Origin: a bacterium
Lineage (GTDB): Bacteria > Zixibacteria > MSB-5A5 > WJJR01
Direction: 5' to 3'
Assembly (NCBI GenBank): GCA_021813505.1
Contig: JAKAKI010000068.1
Location: 1 to 57,255, forward strand
Length of the DNA: 57,255 nt
Shown: one piece after another, positions 1 to 8,547 of the stretch
Position numbering within the stretch: position 1 is the first letter of the stretch
Layout: each line of letters opens with the position of its first letter
Notes under the pieces: model-generated
The model's input: only the letters and a program-made list of their open reading frames with translations
Database searches by the model: none
Told to the model about the DNA's origin: nothing
Position numbers and translations under genes: made by a program

Positions 1-51
1 GTGCGGCTTGATCGCCTCCCACTGCCGATCGGTCAATCTCTGCCACGCCAT
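1..51 (-). CDS. IS5-like transposase, N-terminal fragment cut by window edge
   Basis: The minus strand from position 51 reads MAWQRLTDRQWEAIKPH and runs off the left edge. The LTDRQWEAIKPH start is characteristic of the IS402-like helix-turn-helix N-terminal domain of IS5-family transposases (established knowledge). A purine-rich ribosome site (AAGGGGGGC) lies just upstream of the ATG. Only 17 residues are visible, so catalytic DDE residues cannot be checked, and the terminal inverted repeat cannot be fixed; by usual IS5 geometry the element end should lie near 60-115, inside or next to the adjoining lipoprotein gene. Confidence 0.7.
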   Translation of the reverse strand, partial: MAWQRLTDRQWEAIKPH

Positions 52-82
52 GGTGCCCCCCTTTGGCTTGACCACTAACTTG

Positions 83-316
83 TTACACGATGAACGACTT
101 GAAAAGCATTTTTGGGATAGGTTCTATGTATCTCCAGACAGTATCGGCCTCAATTGGGTCCCCGTATTCTAAAGTTTGCACGCCGCAGTAGGTCCACTGA
201 TTCCCCAAGGCCAGGGGATAGGAGAAGGATTTCGATTTGGAATCGACGGACTTGCTGCAGCCGGAAAAAAGGCCACATAATGCGGCGACTGTAACCAATA
301 CGCGCAATGATTTCAT
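83..316 (-). CDS. Short lipoprotein, probably truncated by the adjacent IS
   Basis: 77 residues with a lipoprotein signal peptide: basic MKSLR start, hydrophobic stretch, and lipobox LFSGC, so Cys20 would be lipidated. The mature part holds FSYPLALGNQWTY, a motif that opens many longer secreted proteins of unknown function. The start has a very strong ribosome site (GGAGGTGAC directly before the ATG at 316). The reading frame stops about 30 bases from the transposase start, and its last residues (MLFKSFIV) are unlike the preceding sequence, so the tail may be encoded by the IS end. Most likely the 5' stub of a longer gene; whether it is still made is unknown. Confidence 0.5.
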   Translation of the reverse strand: MKSLRVLVTVAALCGLFSGCSKSVDSKSKSFSYPLALGNQWTYCGVQTLEYGDPIEADTVWRYIEPIPKMLFKSFIV

Positions 317-381
317 GTCACCTCCTCAGAAACCGTTATCGCACCACGTATGGGTCAGTAGTTCTTCAACACCCTTGCATC

Positions 382-449
382 GTCATTCCCGCGGAAGCGG
401 GAATCCAGGGACACACCGACGACTGGATTCCCGCTTCCGCGGGAATGAC
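382..449. repeat. REP-like palindrome, family A (perfect 27-bp arms)
   Basis: Positions 382-408 and 423-449 are perfect 27-base inverted repeats around a 14-base loop. The core of each arm is itself palindromic (TTCCCGCGGAAGCGGGAA). Same family as 463-530, 1921-1989 and 40075-40101. Confidence 0.9.
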
Positions 450-462
450 ATCAGGTGACATC

Positions 463-530
463 GTCACCCCCGCGAAGGCGGGGGTCCAATCGGAGCTTGG
501 AGCACTGGATTCCCGCTCTTAAGGGAATGA
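463..530. repeat. REP-like palindrome, family A, degenerate copy
   Basis: Left arm 463-489 has CCCCCGCGAAGGCGGGGG at its centre; right arm 505-530 keeps CTGGATTCCCGCT then TTAAGGGAATGA. Arms are diverged from each other but each matches family A, and the unit follows the perfect copy at 382-449 by 13 bases. Confidence 0.75.
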
Positions 531-761
531 AGATAGATGCACCTTGGCTCATCTTGATTTGTCCGCTCTTTGAATACGCGGTTCCAGGACCATAATACCG
601 ATCTGCCGACTGAATATTCCCGAATTTAGTGCGGAATGGAGTAGTTTTCTAGTAGCCCAAAGATGGCATGCTGATTTCCAGCCTGCCAGGATTGATAACT
701 GATGATGTATAAGAACGTTAACTCAATCTACGTACTGGAGCGCAAGACGCGAGCCTGGTGA

Positions 762-1790
762 CTAAGTCCACACCCCCGCAATCGCCTGCCCGCATTCCGG
801 GCATGTCCCATCACTCACGAGATTCTCGAGGACACGGTAGCCGATGCGATGAATCAGGCGTTCGTCGCAGGAAGGGCAATACGTGGATTCTCCATCGTCG
901 CCAGGGACATTGCCGCTGTAGACAAACTGCAAGCCAACGTCGAGGCCGATCTTACGGGCGCGTCTCAGCGTCTCGACCGACGTGCGCGGCAGATCGGTCA
1001 TCTTATAGTCGGGGTGAAATGCAGAGACATGCCAGGGAGTCTCCAATCCGAGGCTCGCTACAAACTCCGCGATCTTTGTTAGCTCTTCGTTCGAATCGTT
1101 CTGAGTTGGTATCACAAGCGTCGTGATCTCAAGCCAGAAGCCGAGTTGTTTGATCAGCTTCATCGCCTCGAGAACCGGCTCAAGCCGCGCGCCCATGATC
1201 TTGCGGTAATGCTCGGGATTGAACGACTTGAGGTCCACGTTGTAGGCGTGAACGTACGGCCGGATAGCCCGTACCGGCTCTTCACAAATGAATCCGTTGG
1301 AGACAAACACGCCACGGATTCCTTCTTCGGATGCGAGTTTGGCGCAGTCGTAGGCGTATTCGTAGAAGATTGTGGGTTCCGAGTAAGTGAATGCGATGGT
1401 CTCCGCACCGGTCTGCTTGGCCATCGCCACAACTTCGCCCGGTGTCACCGCCCGTCCGAACTGTTCGCGGTTCTTCCCCTTGCTCGCCTGCGAAATATCG
1501 TAGTTCTGGCAGAAGGCGCATTTGAAATTGCAGCCGACTGTGGCAATCGATAGCGAGCGGCTTCCCGGCAGAAAGTGAAAGAGGGGCTTCTTCTCGATCG
1601 GGTCGACATTGACGGCGGCGGCGAGGCCGTAGATCAGCGTGTCGAGTTGTCCGCCGTTGTTCTTGCGCACTCCGCACACGCCGTAGAGTCCATTGCCAAT
1701 GTGGCACAGATGCGGGCACAAAGTGCACACGACCGCCTCGGAGGCGCGCGGTTCCCAGAACATCGCTTTGGTGGCAGCAGATTCGGTCAT
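762..1790 (-). CDS. amrS: AmmeMemoRadiSam system radical SAM enzyme
   Basis: 342 residues, usual length for the family. The radical-SAM cluster motif CNFKCAFC is at Cys87, Cys91 and Cys94, following an N-terminal cysteine segment (CTLCPHLC, about residues 22-29) and preceding the TIM-barrel body (FTYSEPTIFYEY, DLKSFN). The C-terminus carries a zinc-ribbon-like CPSC...CPEC pair. These features match AmrS, the partner of AMMECR1 (AmrA) and Memo (AmrB); the reaction of this system is not well established. No amrA or amrB gene is in the window. The gene stands alone, with gene-free intervals of 445 and 260 bases on its two sides, each holding REP-like repeats. Confidence 0.9.
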   Translation of the reverse strand: MTESAATKAMFWEPRASEAVVCTLCPHLCHIGNGLYGVCGVRKNNGGQLDTLIYGLAAAVNVDPIEKKPLFHFLPGSRSLSIATVGCNFKCAFCQNYDISQASKGKNREQFGRAVTPGEVVAMAKQTGAETIAFTYSEPTIFYEYAYDCAKLASEEGIRGVFVSNGFICEEPVRAIRPYVHAYNVDLKSFNPEHYRKIMGARLEPVLEAMKLIKQLGFWLEITTLVIPTQNDSNEELTKIAEFVASLGLETPWHVSAFHPDYKMTDLPRTSVETLRRARKIGLDVGLQFVYSGNVPGDDGESTYCPSCDERLIHRIGYRVLENLVSDGTCPECGQAIAGVWT

Positions 1791-1920
1791 AGCTGAGCGG
1801 TCCTTTAAGCCTCACACTTAAACGCGATTTGCATGCATTGGTTGGCGCGGGATTGTCAGTCTCTTGGAACCTCTAACACATTGAGTGCCCACGCGGGCGG
1901 GCGCGTGTGATCCCTGCACC

Positions 1921-1989
1921 GTCATTCCCGCGAAAGCGGGAATCCAGTCTTACTCTCACACACTGGATTCCCGCTTTCGCGGGAATGAC
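1921..1989. repeat. REP-like palindrome, family A (perfect 27-bp arms)
   Basis: Arms 1921-1947 and 1963-1989 are perfect inverted repeats with a 15-base loop; core TTCCCGCGAAAGCGGGAA. Lies in the 260-base gap between amrS and the glycerophosphodiesterase gene. Confidence 0.9.
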
Positions 1990-2050
1990 GAATTGGTGGC
2001 TCGATGATGGCAGGCGAACTTTCATTCTATTGAAAACTTTGAGTGGTCGG

Positions 2051-2803
2051 TTAACCCTCATTTGGATCTACCCTCGACAGATTTATTTCATCGACCGTCT
2101 GTCTGGCCAGTGCCGGATCATTCGTGATGATCGAATTGACCCCAAGCCACGACAGCATCGAAATGCGCGCTGGATCATCCACGGTCCAAACGGCGATCTC
2201 GATCCCGGCGGATTTCGCCGCCGTGATCAGGCTGGGAGTAATCCAACGTTGATGCAGATGGAGTGCCGTCATCTCCCCCTCCGTCGCCGAGCGAACCAGC
2301 CATCCGGACAGCAGTTTCTGCATTACTTTCCAGTGTGGCGCATTGACAATGAGTGCGCGCGGCCATTCCGGGCGCAGCCCACGAAGCTCCCTCAACACCG
2401 AACGATTGAACGACGAAAGGATCATCCGCGGCGGAGCGTGTTGCGCCAATGCACTGGCGAGTTCAGGTATGCCATCGGTGTCCTTGATATCAAACACGAG
2501 CGAGACTGGTTGCGATTTGGCCCACTCCAAAAACTCGGCCAGTGTCGGGATACGCTCTTTTCCGGAGCCGATTGGCAACTGGATGATCTCCGCAAGGGTC
2601 AGGCGTGAAAGACGCATGGGGACGCCGCCGACCAGGGCATCCGGGTTGTGATGTACCACCCACTGCCGGTCGGCGCTCAAGCGCAGATCAAACTCGATGC
2701 CGTCGGCGCGATCGGCGACTGCCTGCCGGAATGCCGCCATCGTGTTTTCGAGGGAGGTTGCGGACGATCCACGGTGGGCGATGATTTTAGGTTTGGTTGA
2801 CAT
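2051..2803 (-). CDS. Glycerophosphodiester phosphodiesterase (GDPD family)
   Basis: 250 residues, the normal size of a cytoplasmic UgpQ-type enzyme, with no signal peptide. Family signatures are intact: HRG at His10-Gly12, SLENT with Glu19, EFDLRLSAD with Glu37 and Asp39, and VVHHN with the catalytic His near 51-52. The family hydrolyses glycerophosphodiesters from phospholipid turnover to glycerol 3-phosphate and an alcohol. Flanked on both sides by repeat-filled gaps; no transporter for glycerophosphodiesters is adjacent, so the substrate is unproven. Confidence 0.92.
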   Translation of the reverse strand: MSTKPKIIAHRGSSATSLENTMAAFRQAVADRADGIEFDLRLSADRQWVVHHNPDALVGGVPMRLSRLTLAEIIQLPIGSGKERIPTLAEFLEWAKSQPVSLVFDIKDTDGIPELASALAQHAPPRMILSSFNRSVLRELRGLRPEWPRALIVNAPHWKVMQKLLSGWLVRSATEGEMTALHLHQRWITPSLITAAKSAGIEIAVWTVDDPARISMLSWLGVNSIITNDPALARQTVDEINLSRVDPNEG

Positions 2804-2860
2804 TCAATTCACTCATGCTCGATCAAGTCGCGCAAGTACCAGTTTCACAAGTTGGCGACG

Positions 2861-2929
2861 GGGAGGGCGAGGCTCCCGCCGAGCCTCTTCGCGCACCAAA
2901 ACATGGCTCGGCGGGAGCCTCGCCCTCCC
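2861..2929. repeat. Dispersed palindrome, family B (perfect 25-bp arms)
   Basis: 2861-2885 and 2905-2929 are exact 25-base inverted repeats around a 19-base loop. The arm core is GGCTCGGCGGGAGCCTCGCC. A single right arm of the same family recurs at 48034-48058. Repeats whose translations read GGSLALP or EGEAPAEP are common in bacterial intergenic DNA, which fits this one. Confidence 0.85.
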
Positions 2930-2947
2930 TCGAGCCATTCACTTTGA

Positions 2948-3769
2948 CTATTCGAATCCGAATCCTCGCTTGTCGAGGAACGGTCGCAATTTGCGCCGCT
3001 GCGCCGCGGGGTCGATCCAGCGGCGTGCCGAGTGTTCAATCCAGCCGTACGCTCCCTCGGGTGTGACGTCCCGCCAATTCTCCACTCGTTTGGACAGATC
3101 GATGCGACGCCCATCATAAATGCCGGTCGCCTTCATTGTGGTATCATAGGCAGCATGGGGCGATTGCCACAGGGATGCATCGTACTGTTCATGATGAATG
3201 ACGGCAGTGAGTGGCAATCGCGGCCTGAGTGTCACCTTTTGATCAGTTCGAGGATGCCCCAGGGTCATGCCGAAGACAACGAACACGAGCGGCGGCAATT
3301 GGAGCAGTTGGGAAATCTCTTCGGGGTGATTGCGTGCGGCACCGATCATACATCCGCCCAGGCCGATCGCCTCGGCCGCCGCCAGTGCGGTCTGGCCAAA
3401 GATGGTGGCATCAGTCACGGCAACCAGGAAATATTCGATGAATTGGGCGCTGAAGTCATATCCGGAGGCTTCGCAGAGGACCTTCGCCCGATTGAGATCG
3501 GCGCAGAAGGCGAGAAAGACGGGACAGTCGGCGACCTGCGCCTGCCCTCCGCACAACGGCGAAAGCTGCTTTTTACGCTCGGAATCACGCACGACAATCA
3601 CCGAGTACGATTGAAGATTCGAGGAGGTCGAGGCCCGCTGGGCGGTCGCGATGATCATCTCCAGTTGTTCGTCGCTCACTGGTTCGTGCGTGAACTGACG
3701 AACCGAGCGATGTGACCGCAGTTTGTCGAGCGCCGCCGGAAATTCTCTTGCTCGTGTCGTCTCGTTCAT
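2948..3769 (-). CDS. Nitroreductase family FMN oxidoreductase (NfsA-like)
   Basis: 273 residues. The N-terminal SHRSVRQFTHEPV followed by RASTSSNLQSYS is the FMN-binding signature of NfsA/FRP-type nitroreductases, and the GLGGCMIGAARN segment and FGMTLGHP fit the same subfamily. Such enzymes transfer electrons from NAD(P)H to nitroaromatics, quinones or flavins in the cytoplasm. The C-terminal 50 residues (WRDVTPEGAYGW onward) are the longer tail typical of the NfsA branch. It follows the DinB gene by 23 bases on the same strand, so the two are probably cotranscribed. The physiological acceptor cannot be told from sequence. Confidence 0.88.
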   Translation of the reverse strand: MNETTRAREFPAALDKLRSHRSVRQFTHEPVSDEQLEMIIATAQRASTSSNLQSYSVIVVRDSERKKQLSPLCGGQAQVADCPVFLAFCADLNRAKVLCEASGYDFSAQFIEYFLVAVTDATIFGQTALAAAEAIGLGGCMIGAARNHPEEISQLLQLPPLVFVVFGMTLGHPRTDQKVTLRPRLPLTAVIHHEQYDASLWQSPHAAYDTTMKATGIYDGRRIDLSKRVENWRDVTPEGAYGWIEHSARRWIDPAAQRRKLRPFLDKRGFGFE

Positions 3770-3792
3770 TCAAAACCTCGAATCGGCTACGC

Positions 3793-4320
3793 TCAGAATG
3801 GAAGCAGCCGTTTCATCACAGCGATCTGTCCGCGATGATGCGCCTCGTGTTCGGCGAGATGATACAGAATCCAGCGAATCGTGTAGCTGTGCACCGGCGG
3901 TGAGGAACCACTCTGATCCGGGGAGATGATCTCGCGATCAAGGTCGGCATCGGTCAGTGTCGCCAATCCCGTTTTGATCTCTGCACGAACCGCATCCAGC
4001 TTGGCCAGGTAGAAATCGAGCGGCTCACCGGAGACCTGCGGTTTACCGACACGAATCGGAAACGCGATTTCCCACTCTGGTCCCATGGGACGTTTGAAGA
4101 TATCCTCAAAGATCCACGACCACTCGACCGCGGCAATGTGCAACAACAGCGTCCCGATCGACTCCACTTTGAGATTGGGATGCCACGACAACTGCGATGG
4201 CGTCAGGTCTCTGGTGTATCGCTTTGTGTCTTCCCGGATATCCTCCAATTGGGCGAGAAGAAAACCAATCTGCGGCGGATACCCCGGAGCAGGCTTGATG
4301 TCAATGTTTGAACGGCTCAT
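3793..4320 (-). CDS. DinB family protein
   Basis: 175 residues forming the four-helix DinB/YfiT-like fold. The expected metal triad is visible: His61 in LLLHIAAVEWSW and the HxxxH pair His158/His162 in EHEAHHRG. The family includes thiol-dependent transferases (bacillithiol, mycothiol) and many proteins of unknown function; nothing here fixes the substrate. Lies between a PfpI-type gene (40 bases upstream) and the nitroreductase, all on the minus strand, a grouping that hints at thiol or redox stress handling. Confidence 0.85.
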   Translation of the reverse strand: MSRSNIDIKPAPGYPPQIGFLLAQLEDIREDTKRYTRDLTPSQLSWHPNLKVESIGTLLLHIAAVEWSWIFEDIFKRPMGPEWEIAFPIRVGKPQVSGEPLDFYLAKLDAVRAEIKTGLATLTDADLDREIISPDQSGSSPPVHSYTIRWILYHLAEHEAHHRGQIAVMKRLLPF

Positions 4321-4360
4321 TCGATGTGCATCCTTGGGGAGTGAGATTCACAAAACGGGG

Positions 4361-4882
4361 TTACAGTTCGAGTGCCGCAAGCAAGGCCCGCATGAATGCC
4401 GGCAGGTCATCCGGCGTACGCGATGTAATCAAGTTGCCGTCAATAACACATTCTTCGTCGACCCAATTAGCGCCGGCGGCAATCAGATCATCCTTGATGG
4501 CAACAAACGAGGTCGCCCGCCTGCCCCGGCAAATATCCGCGGAAACCAAGACCCATCCGGCATGGCAGATAGCGGCAACCGGTTTCCCGGAGCCATTCAC
4601 CTGGCGCACTAGATCGATGACAGCGGGGTACCGGCGCAAGTGATCGGGCGCCCAGCCGCCGGGAATCACGATCGCGTCCAGCTCCTGCGCGTTCACCGAA
4701 TCGGCAGGCCGGTCGACTGCGACCGGGTAATCATTCTTGCTTCTGTAGGTTGTCGCCGATCCAGTGCCGATTACGATCGGACGATGTCCCGCTTCGCGCA
4801 GGCGATACAGCGGGTACCATACTTCCAACGTCTGGTAGTCCTGCTCCGCGAGGATCCCTACGATTTTGGCCTGACTGTTCAT
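4361..4882 (-). CDS. DJ-1/PfpI family protein (type 1 glutamine amidotransferase-like)
   Basis: 173 residues from the ATG at 4882, chosen because AAGGAG lies five bases upstream; an in-frame ATG at 4897 has no such site. The nucleophile elbow AAICHAGW places the reactive Cys at residue 106, with GGWAPDHLRR before it and the HRP/LEVWYP segments of the fold. PfpI-type members are reported as proteases, glyoxalases or deglycases, so activity is uncertain. It begins 29 bases after serA and is probably in the same transcript. Confidence 0.88.
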   Translation of the reverse strand: MNSQAKIVGILAEQDYQTLEVWYPLYRLREAGHRPIVIGTGSATTYRSKNDYPVAVDRPADSVNAQELDAIVIPGGWAPDHLRRYPAVIDLVRQVNGSGKPVAAICHAGWVLVSADICRGRRATSFVAIKDDLIAAGANWVDEECVIDGNLITSRTPDDLPAFMRALLAALEL

Positions 4883-4911
4883 ATCTCCTTGTTCCATTCA
4901 AATCGTGACCA

Positions 4912-6510
4912 TCAGGCCTTCGCCGAGTCTCTCCAATTGACCTCGGTGATCCGGCCCATGTTGGGAAGTTTGCTCAACTCCTGAAGAACCGGATTCGGCA
5001 CAGGCTCATCAACCGTGACGATTCCCAATGCCGTGCCGCCCGGTTGCCGCCGCCCCTGCACCCATGAGGCGATGTTGATGCTCGCGTGTCCGAGGACCGC
5101 GCCCACCGCGCCAATGACACCTGGACGATCACGATTGGTGAAGATCAAGACCCTTCCAGTGGGGGCGATGTCGATCGCAAATTCATCGATCTGCCGGATC
5201 CGTGGCATGGCATTGTTGTCGACAATGCCTGCAACGCTTCGCCTGGTTGCTCCGAATGCGCCTTCGAGGGAGATCGATGCATTTCGGCTCGCCTGGCTCG
5301 TTTGATCGATGACCGGCACCCGGATGTGCCGTTCATCGGCGATCTGCAGCGCATTGACCAGCGTCACCTGGCTGTCTGTTTCCAGGGTGAGGAATCCTTT
5401 GAGTGCCGCCGCCACAATCAGCTTGGCTTCCCCCGCGGTTTGCGCGCCGAGCTCCAGGGTCAGGGAACTGCAAGGTCCATCTTCAAGCCCGCGCAACAGC
5501 AGGCCGAGCTGCTCGGCGAGATGAACGTATGGCAGCAAGCGTGGCAGATCGGAGGCATCGTGCAGTGGCAGATTGACGGCATTGCGGAAGATGCCGCTGG
5601 TCAGGGCGTCGCGAACAGCCTCGGCAATCTCAATCGCCACCTTGGCCTGGCTCTCGGCGGTTGATGCGCCCAGATGCGGAGTCACGATCACATTGTCCAT
5701 GCCGGCAAACCAGTGGTCGGCCGGCGGCTCGGTCTCGAAGACATCGAGGCCACAACCACCCAGCGGTCCACTCACCAGGGCCTCGTGCAAGTCCTTCTCC
5801 ACGACGATTCCTCCGCGGGACGCGTTGATCAACAGCGCCCCCGGTTTCATCGCGCGAAGTTGTACTGCGCCGAGCAGGCCGCGCGTCTTGTCATTCAATG
5901 GCAAATGGAGGCTGACGACATCGGCCGTCTTGAGAAGTTCGGGAAGTGTCGATAGTCTGATTTTGGCCGCCTCGGCAGCAGCCTCAGAGACGAATGGGTC
6001 ATAGGCGACCACGGTCATGCCGAATGCCGCCGCCCGCTTGGCGACCTCATGCCCAATCCGCCCAAAGCCCACCAAGCCGAGTGTCTTTCCCGAGAGTTCA
6101 TGCCCGGCAAACGCGCTCTTTTCCCAGCGCCCCTCTTTGGTGGAACGGTCCGCAGCGACCAGCTTGCGGGTCAGTGCCAGCATCATCGCCATCGTGAGCT
6201 CGGCCACCGCGATGGAGTTGGCCGCGGGTGTGTTGAGAACGGCGATACCGCGTGCGGTTGCGGCCGCCAGGTCGACATTCTCGACACCGACGCCGGCCCG
6301 GCCGATCAGCTTCAATCGCTTCGCCGCCGCGATCACAGCGGCGTCGATTGTGCTGTCGGAGCGAATGATAACGGCATCCACGCCGGCGATGGCCTCGCGG
6401 AGTTCGGCACCCTTCAAGCCGGGACGGAAATCGACTGTGATTCCCGGCGTGTTATTGAGGATCGCGACACCCTCTGGCGATAATCGGGTCGGTATCAGTA
6501 CTTCAGCCAT
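4912..6510 (-). CDS. serA: D-3-phosphoglycerate dehydrogenase
   Basis: 532 residues, the long SerA form. Order: substrate-binding half-domain, Rossmann NAD domain (LVGFGRIGHEVAKRAAAFG), catalytic elements NASRGGIVVE, DVFETEPP and VTPHLGAST, an intervening allosteric substrate-binding domain (about 320-450), and a C-terminal ACT domain (NRDRPGVIGAVGAVLGHASIN) expected to sense serine. It catalyses the first step of phosphorylated serine synthesis, 3-phosphoglycerate to 3-phosphohydroxypyruvate. Only 9 bases separate it from the aminotransferase gene upstream, which should do the next step. Confidence 0.95.
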   Translation of the reverse strand: MAEVLIPTRLSPEGVAILNNTPGITVDFRPGLKGAELREAIAGVDAVIIRSDSTIDAAVIAAAKRLKLIGRAGVGVENVDLAAATARGIAVLNTPAANSIAVAELTMAMMLALTRKLVAADRSTKEGRWEKSAFAGHELSGKTLGLVGFGRIGHEVAKRAAAFGMTVVAYDPFVSEAAAEAAKIRLSTLPELLKTADVVSLHLPLNDKTRGLLGAVQLRAMKPGALLINASRGGIVVEKDLHEALVSGPLGGCGLDVFETEPPADHWFAGMDNVIVTPHLGASTAESQAKVAIEIAEAVRDALTSGIFRNAVNLPLHDASDLPRLLPYVHLAEQLGLLLRGLEDGPCSSLTLELGAQTAGEAKLIVAAALKGFLTLETDSQVTLVNALQIADERHIRVPVIDQTSQASRNASISLEGAFGATRRSVAGIVDNNAMPRIRQIDEFAIDIAPTGRVLIFTNRDRPGVIGAVGAVLGHASINIASWVQGRRQPGGTALGIVTVDEPVPNPVLQELSKLPNMGRITEVNWRDSAKA

Positions 6511-6519
6511 CGTTGACTC

Positions 6520-7632
6520 TCAGATCGTGGCGGGGATACCAATGAAGCGGTCGATCTCCCGCAGGAGGTTTTCGATTTGGGTGACCTGTGTTTCGCCGAC
6601 GTGGCCGATCCGGAATGTCGTCGGCTTGAGTTTGCCGTACCCGGAGGCGATCACCATGTTCATAGGCGCGAGATGTTTGTTCAACGCCGGGACATCGAGG
6701 TTACGCGTGTTGGTCACGGCCGTCACCGCGGGTGCACGGTGCGGCGACTCGGCGAAACAGGCGAAGCGTTCGGTTGCCCATGCTTGCGACAACTCGGCCA
6801 TTCGGCGATGGCGCGCCCAGCGTTTCTCCAGCCCCTCAGCCTCAATGCGCTCCAGCTGATGACTGAGTCCATAGAGATGCGGGATCGATGGCGTGGTGGG
6901 GGTCTGTGACTTCAGTCCGTATTCTTCGAAGACGACGAAATCAAAGTAATACCCACGATGCGGGATGGAACGGGCGCGTTTAAGCGCCTTGTCCGAGAGC
7001 GAAAATACGGCGAATCCGGGGGGAAGCGCGAGTCCCTTTTGGACCGATGCGAAACACACATCCACACCCCACTCATCCACCAGCACCGGCGCGGCGCCCA
7101 GCGAGCTGACCGTATCAAGACAAAAGACAACGTCGGGGAAATCACGCATGACCGCGGCGAATTCGGCGAGCGGATTCAGCACCGACGTAGAGGTTTCGGA
7201 ATGCACCATGCACACCGTGTCGTATTCGCCGGTGGCCAGCGCCTTGCGCAACTCATCCGGACGATTGGCGCATCCCCATTCGGCGGCGATGGCGTCTGCC
7301 TCCTTGCCGCATGCCAGAGTAATCTTGTGCCATTGTTCCGAGAACGCACCGCAGGTCAGGTGCAGAGATTTCTTCCCGACGCAATTTCGCGCGCAGGCTT
7401 CCATCAATCCGATGGCTGATGATGTCGAGAAGAAGACTCGGTTCGATGTTCGCATCAGTTGCTGCAACTTCGGCCGGAGCGACTCGAACAGCTGCGAGAA
7501 TTCCTTGCCGCGATGGTTAATCGGCGGATGCGCCATGGCCTGGCGGACCGAACTCTCGACATTCACTGGTCCCGGAATGAACATCCACATATCATGGTCA
7601 CTATCAATCACGAAGCAATTCCTTCCGGTCAT
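6520..7632 (-). CDS. Class V aminotransferase, probable phosphoserine aminotransferase
   Basis: 370 residues of the PLP fold-type I class V family (alanine-glyoxylate/serine-pyruvate branch). The N-terminal FIPGPVNVESSVRQAM and NHRGKEF bind substrate phosphate/carboxylate in this branch, DTVSSLG holds the PLP-pairing Asp, and SVQKGLALPPG holds the Schiff-base Lys. Directly upstream of serA (9-base gap), it most likely converts phosphohydroxypyruvate to phosphoserine, replacing the classical SerC; this role is inferred from context. No phosphoserine phosphatase is in the window. The start is uncertain: Met15 and Met17 (MWMFIPGPV) are alternatives because the ribosome site before 7632 is weak. 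Confidence 0.88.
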   Translation of the reverse strand: MTGRNCFVIDSDHDMWMFIPGPVNVESSVRQAMAHPPINHRGKEFSQLFESLRPKLQQLMRTSNRVFFSTSSAIGLMEACARNCVGKKSLHLTCGAFSEQWHKITLACGKEADAIAAEWGCANRPDELRKALATGEYDTVCMVHSETSTSVLNPLAEFAAVMRDFPDVVFCLDTVSSLGAAPVLVDEWGVDVCFASVQKGLALPPGFAVFSLSDKALKRARSIPHRGYYFDFVVFEEYGLKSQTPTTPSIPHLYGLSHQLERIEAEGLEKRWARHRRMAELSQAWATERFACFAESPHRAPAVTAVTNTRNLDVPALNKHLAPMNMVIASGYGKLKPTTFRIGHVGETQVTQIENLLREIDRFIGIPATI

Positions 7633-8176
7633 CCAGTTGGCTCACTCTGTCGGCGCTGAACACCATCTGTGAAGTGTCGCAGGCCGCCGCACCCAAGACA
7701 CGGCCAACCAAGACCAAATGGAAAAGGCTGGTCAAGTAGGATTTTGGCAGGGTTCGGGGTCGAGGTTGAAGTTTTTGTTCAACTTTTTGGGCAGCAACGA
7801 AGTAGATAATAATAGAGGGGGGCTGTCCTCAGGTCAGGTATGAACTTTCCGTTCAGGTCTCTGACCAGCGCGGTTCAGCCCAAGGGCATAGCTGTGGTTG
7901 CGGGTCGGCGTTTGAGATCTGGACGGGAGGGATTTCGTTTCCAATGCGCCTCATAACCTATTGAGGACTTTACGGTAAGCCATCGCGGATTTTTTTAACA
8001 TCCGCCGGGAAGAATGTGTTTTTTCCTTGACATTCACAATCAATTTGTTCTAAGATCGTTAGAGGCCGTAATTTCGGAGCCATGAGCACATTTCATATGC
8101 CACTTCAATTTCTACCCGATAGGTACCTCACAAGCGACCGGGGGGGTAACCCGGCTCATGTCCAAGGAGGCGGGCG
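7633..8176. other. Divergent intergenic region with hairpins
   Basis: No gene seen. It holds an AT-rich hairpin with a T-run (7765-7770/7778-7783, T5 after it), a small hairpin at 7949-7966, and a 19-base segment at 7877-7895 that recurs with 16 of 19 matches at 8548-8566 before ppdK. The promoter of the following gene is given separately. It separates the minus-strand serine genes from the plus-strand ppdK region. Confidence 0.5.
8027..8056 (+). promoter_or_regulatory. Sigma-70-like promoter for the 8177 gene
   Basis: TTGACA at 8027-8032 and TAAGAT at 8051-8056 with an 18-base spacer. Transcription would start near 8063, giving a leader of about 110 bases before the GTG at 8177. Confidence 0.6.
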
Positions 8177-8530
8177 GTGAATACGAAAGGGTCAGATTCA
8201 GCCGCACCAAAAGTTGCGAAGAAAGCCGTTGAGCAAAAGGCCGTTAAGATCGCTGTCGTCACCAACAGCGCCAAGCCGCAAGATCATCCTGGCCAGTCTC
8301 CAAAGCCTTTGATTTCCAAGGACCTAAAGGCCGCCAAGGGTGCCCAGAAGAAAGCGCCCAAGATCGAGCCGGTCGTAGTCAAGCACACAGGGTTATCTCC
8401 TGACGAGCCGCCGAGACGATCGATCTTCAAGAGCACGTTCAACACCCATGACATCATGCATGCCCCAGTCGAAAAGACAATCCAGATGCTGGATAAGATC
8501 CTGGCTGGCGAGCGGCTTTTCACGATGTGA
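8177..8530 (+). CDS. Lysine-rich small protein of unknown function
   Basis: 117 residues, GTG start with AAGGAGG six bases upstream (8164-8170). The first 80 residues are low-complexity and rich in Lys, Ala and Pro (PKVAKKAVEQKAVK, AAKGAQKKAPK), likely disordered; the last 35 (RRSIFKSTFNTHDIMHAP onward) look folded and acidic-basic mixed, ending DKILAGERLFTM. I do not recognise the family. It sits just upstream of ppdK, whose extra N-terminus has a similar composition; the two may be cotranscribed. No signal peptide. Confidence 0.65.
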   Translation: MNTKGSDSAAPKVAKKAVEQKAVKIAVVTNSAKPQDHPGQSPKPLISKDLKAAKGAQKKAPKIEPVVVKHTGLSPDEPPRRSIFKSTFNTHDIMHAPVEKTIQMLDKILAGERLFTM

Positions 8531-8547
8531 TGGTGAAATAGGGAACG

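Larger units (their letters stand above)
317..761. other. Gene-free interval with REP-like repeats
   Basis: No convincing gene on either strand. The left half is occupied by two REP-like palindromic units (382-449 and 463-530); open frames here are translations of those repeats. From about 540 to 760 I see no feature. Confidence 0.5.

Noticed and set aside
2797-3119. Short frames on both strands after the glycerophosphodiesterase gene
   Set aside because: They translate the family B palindrome (GGSLALP, GEAPAEP) and overlap the nitroreductase gene.
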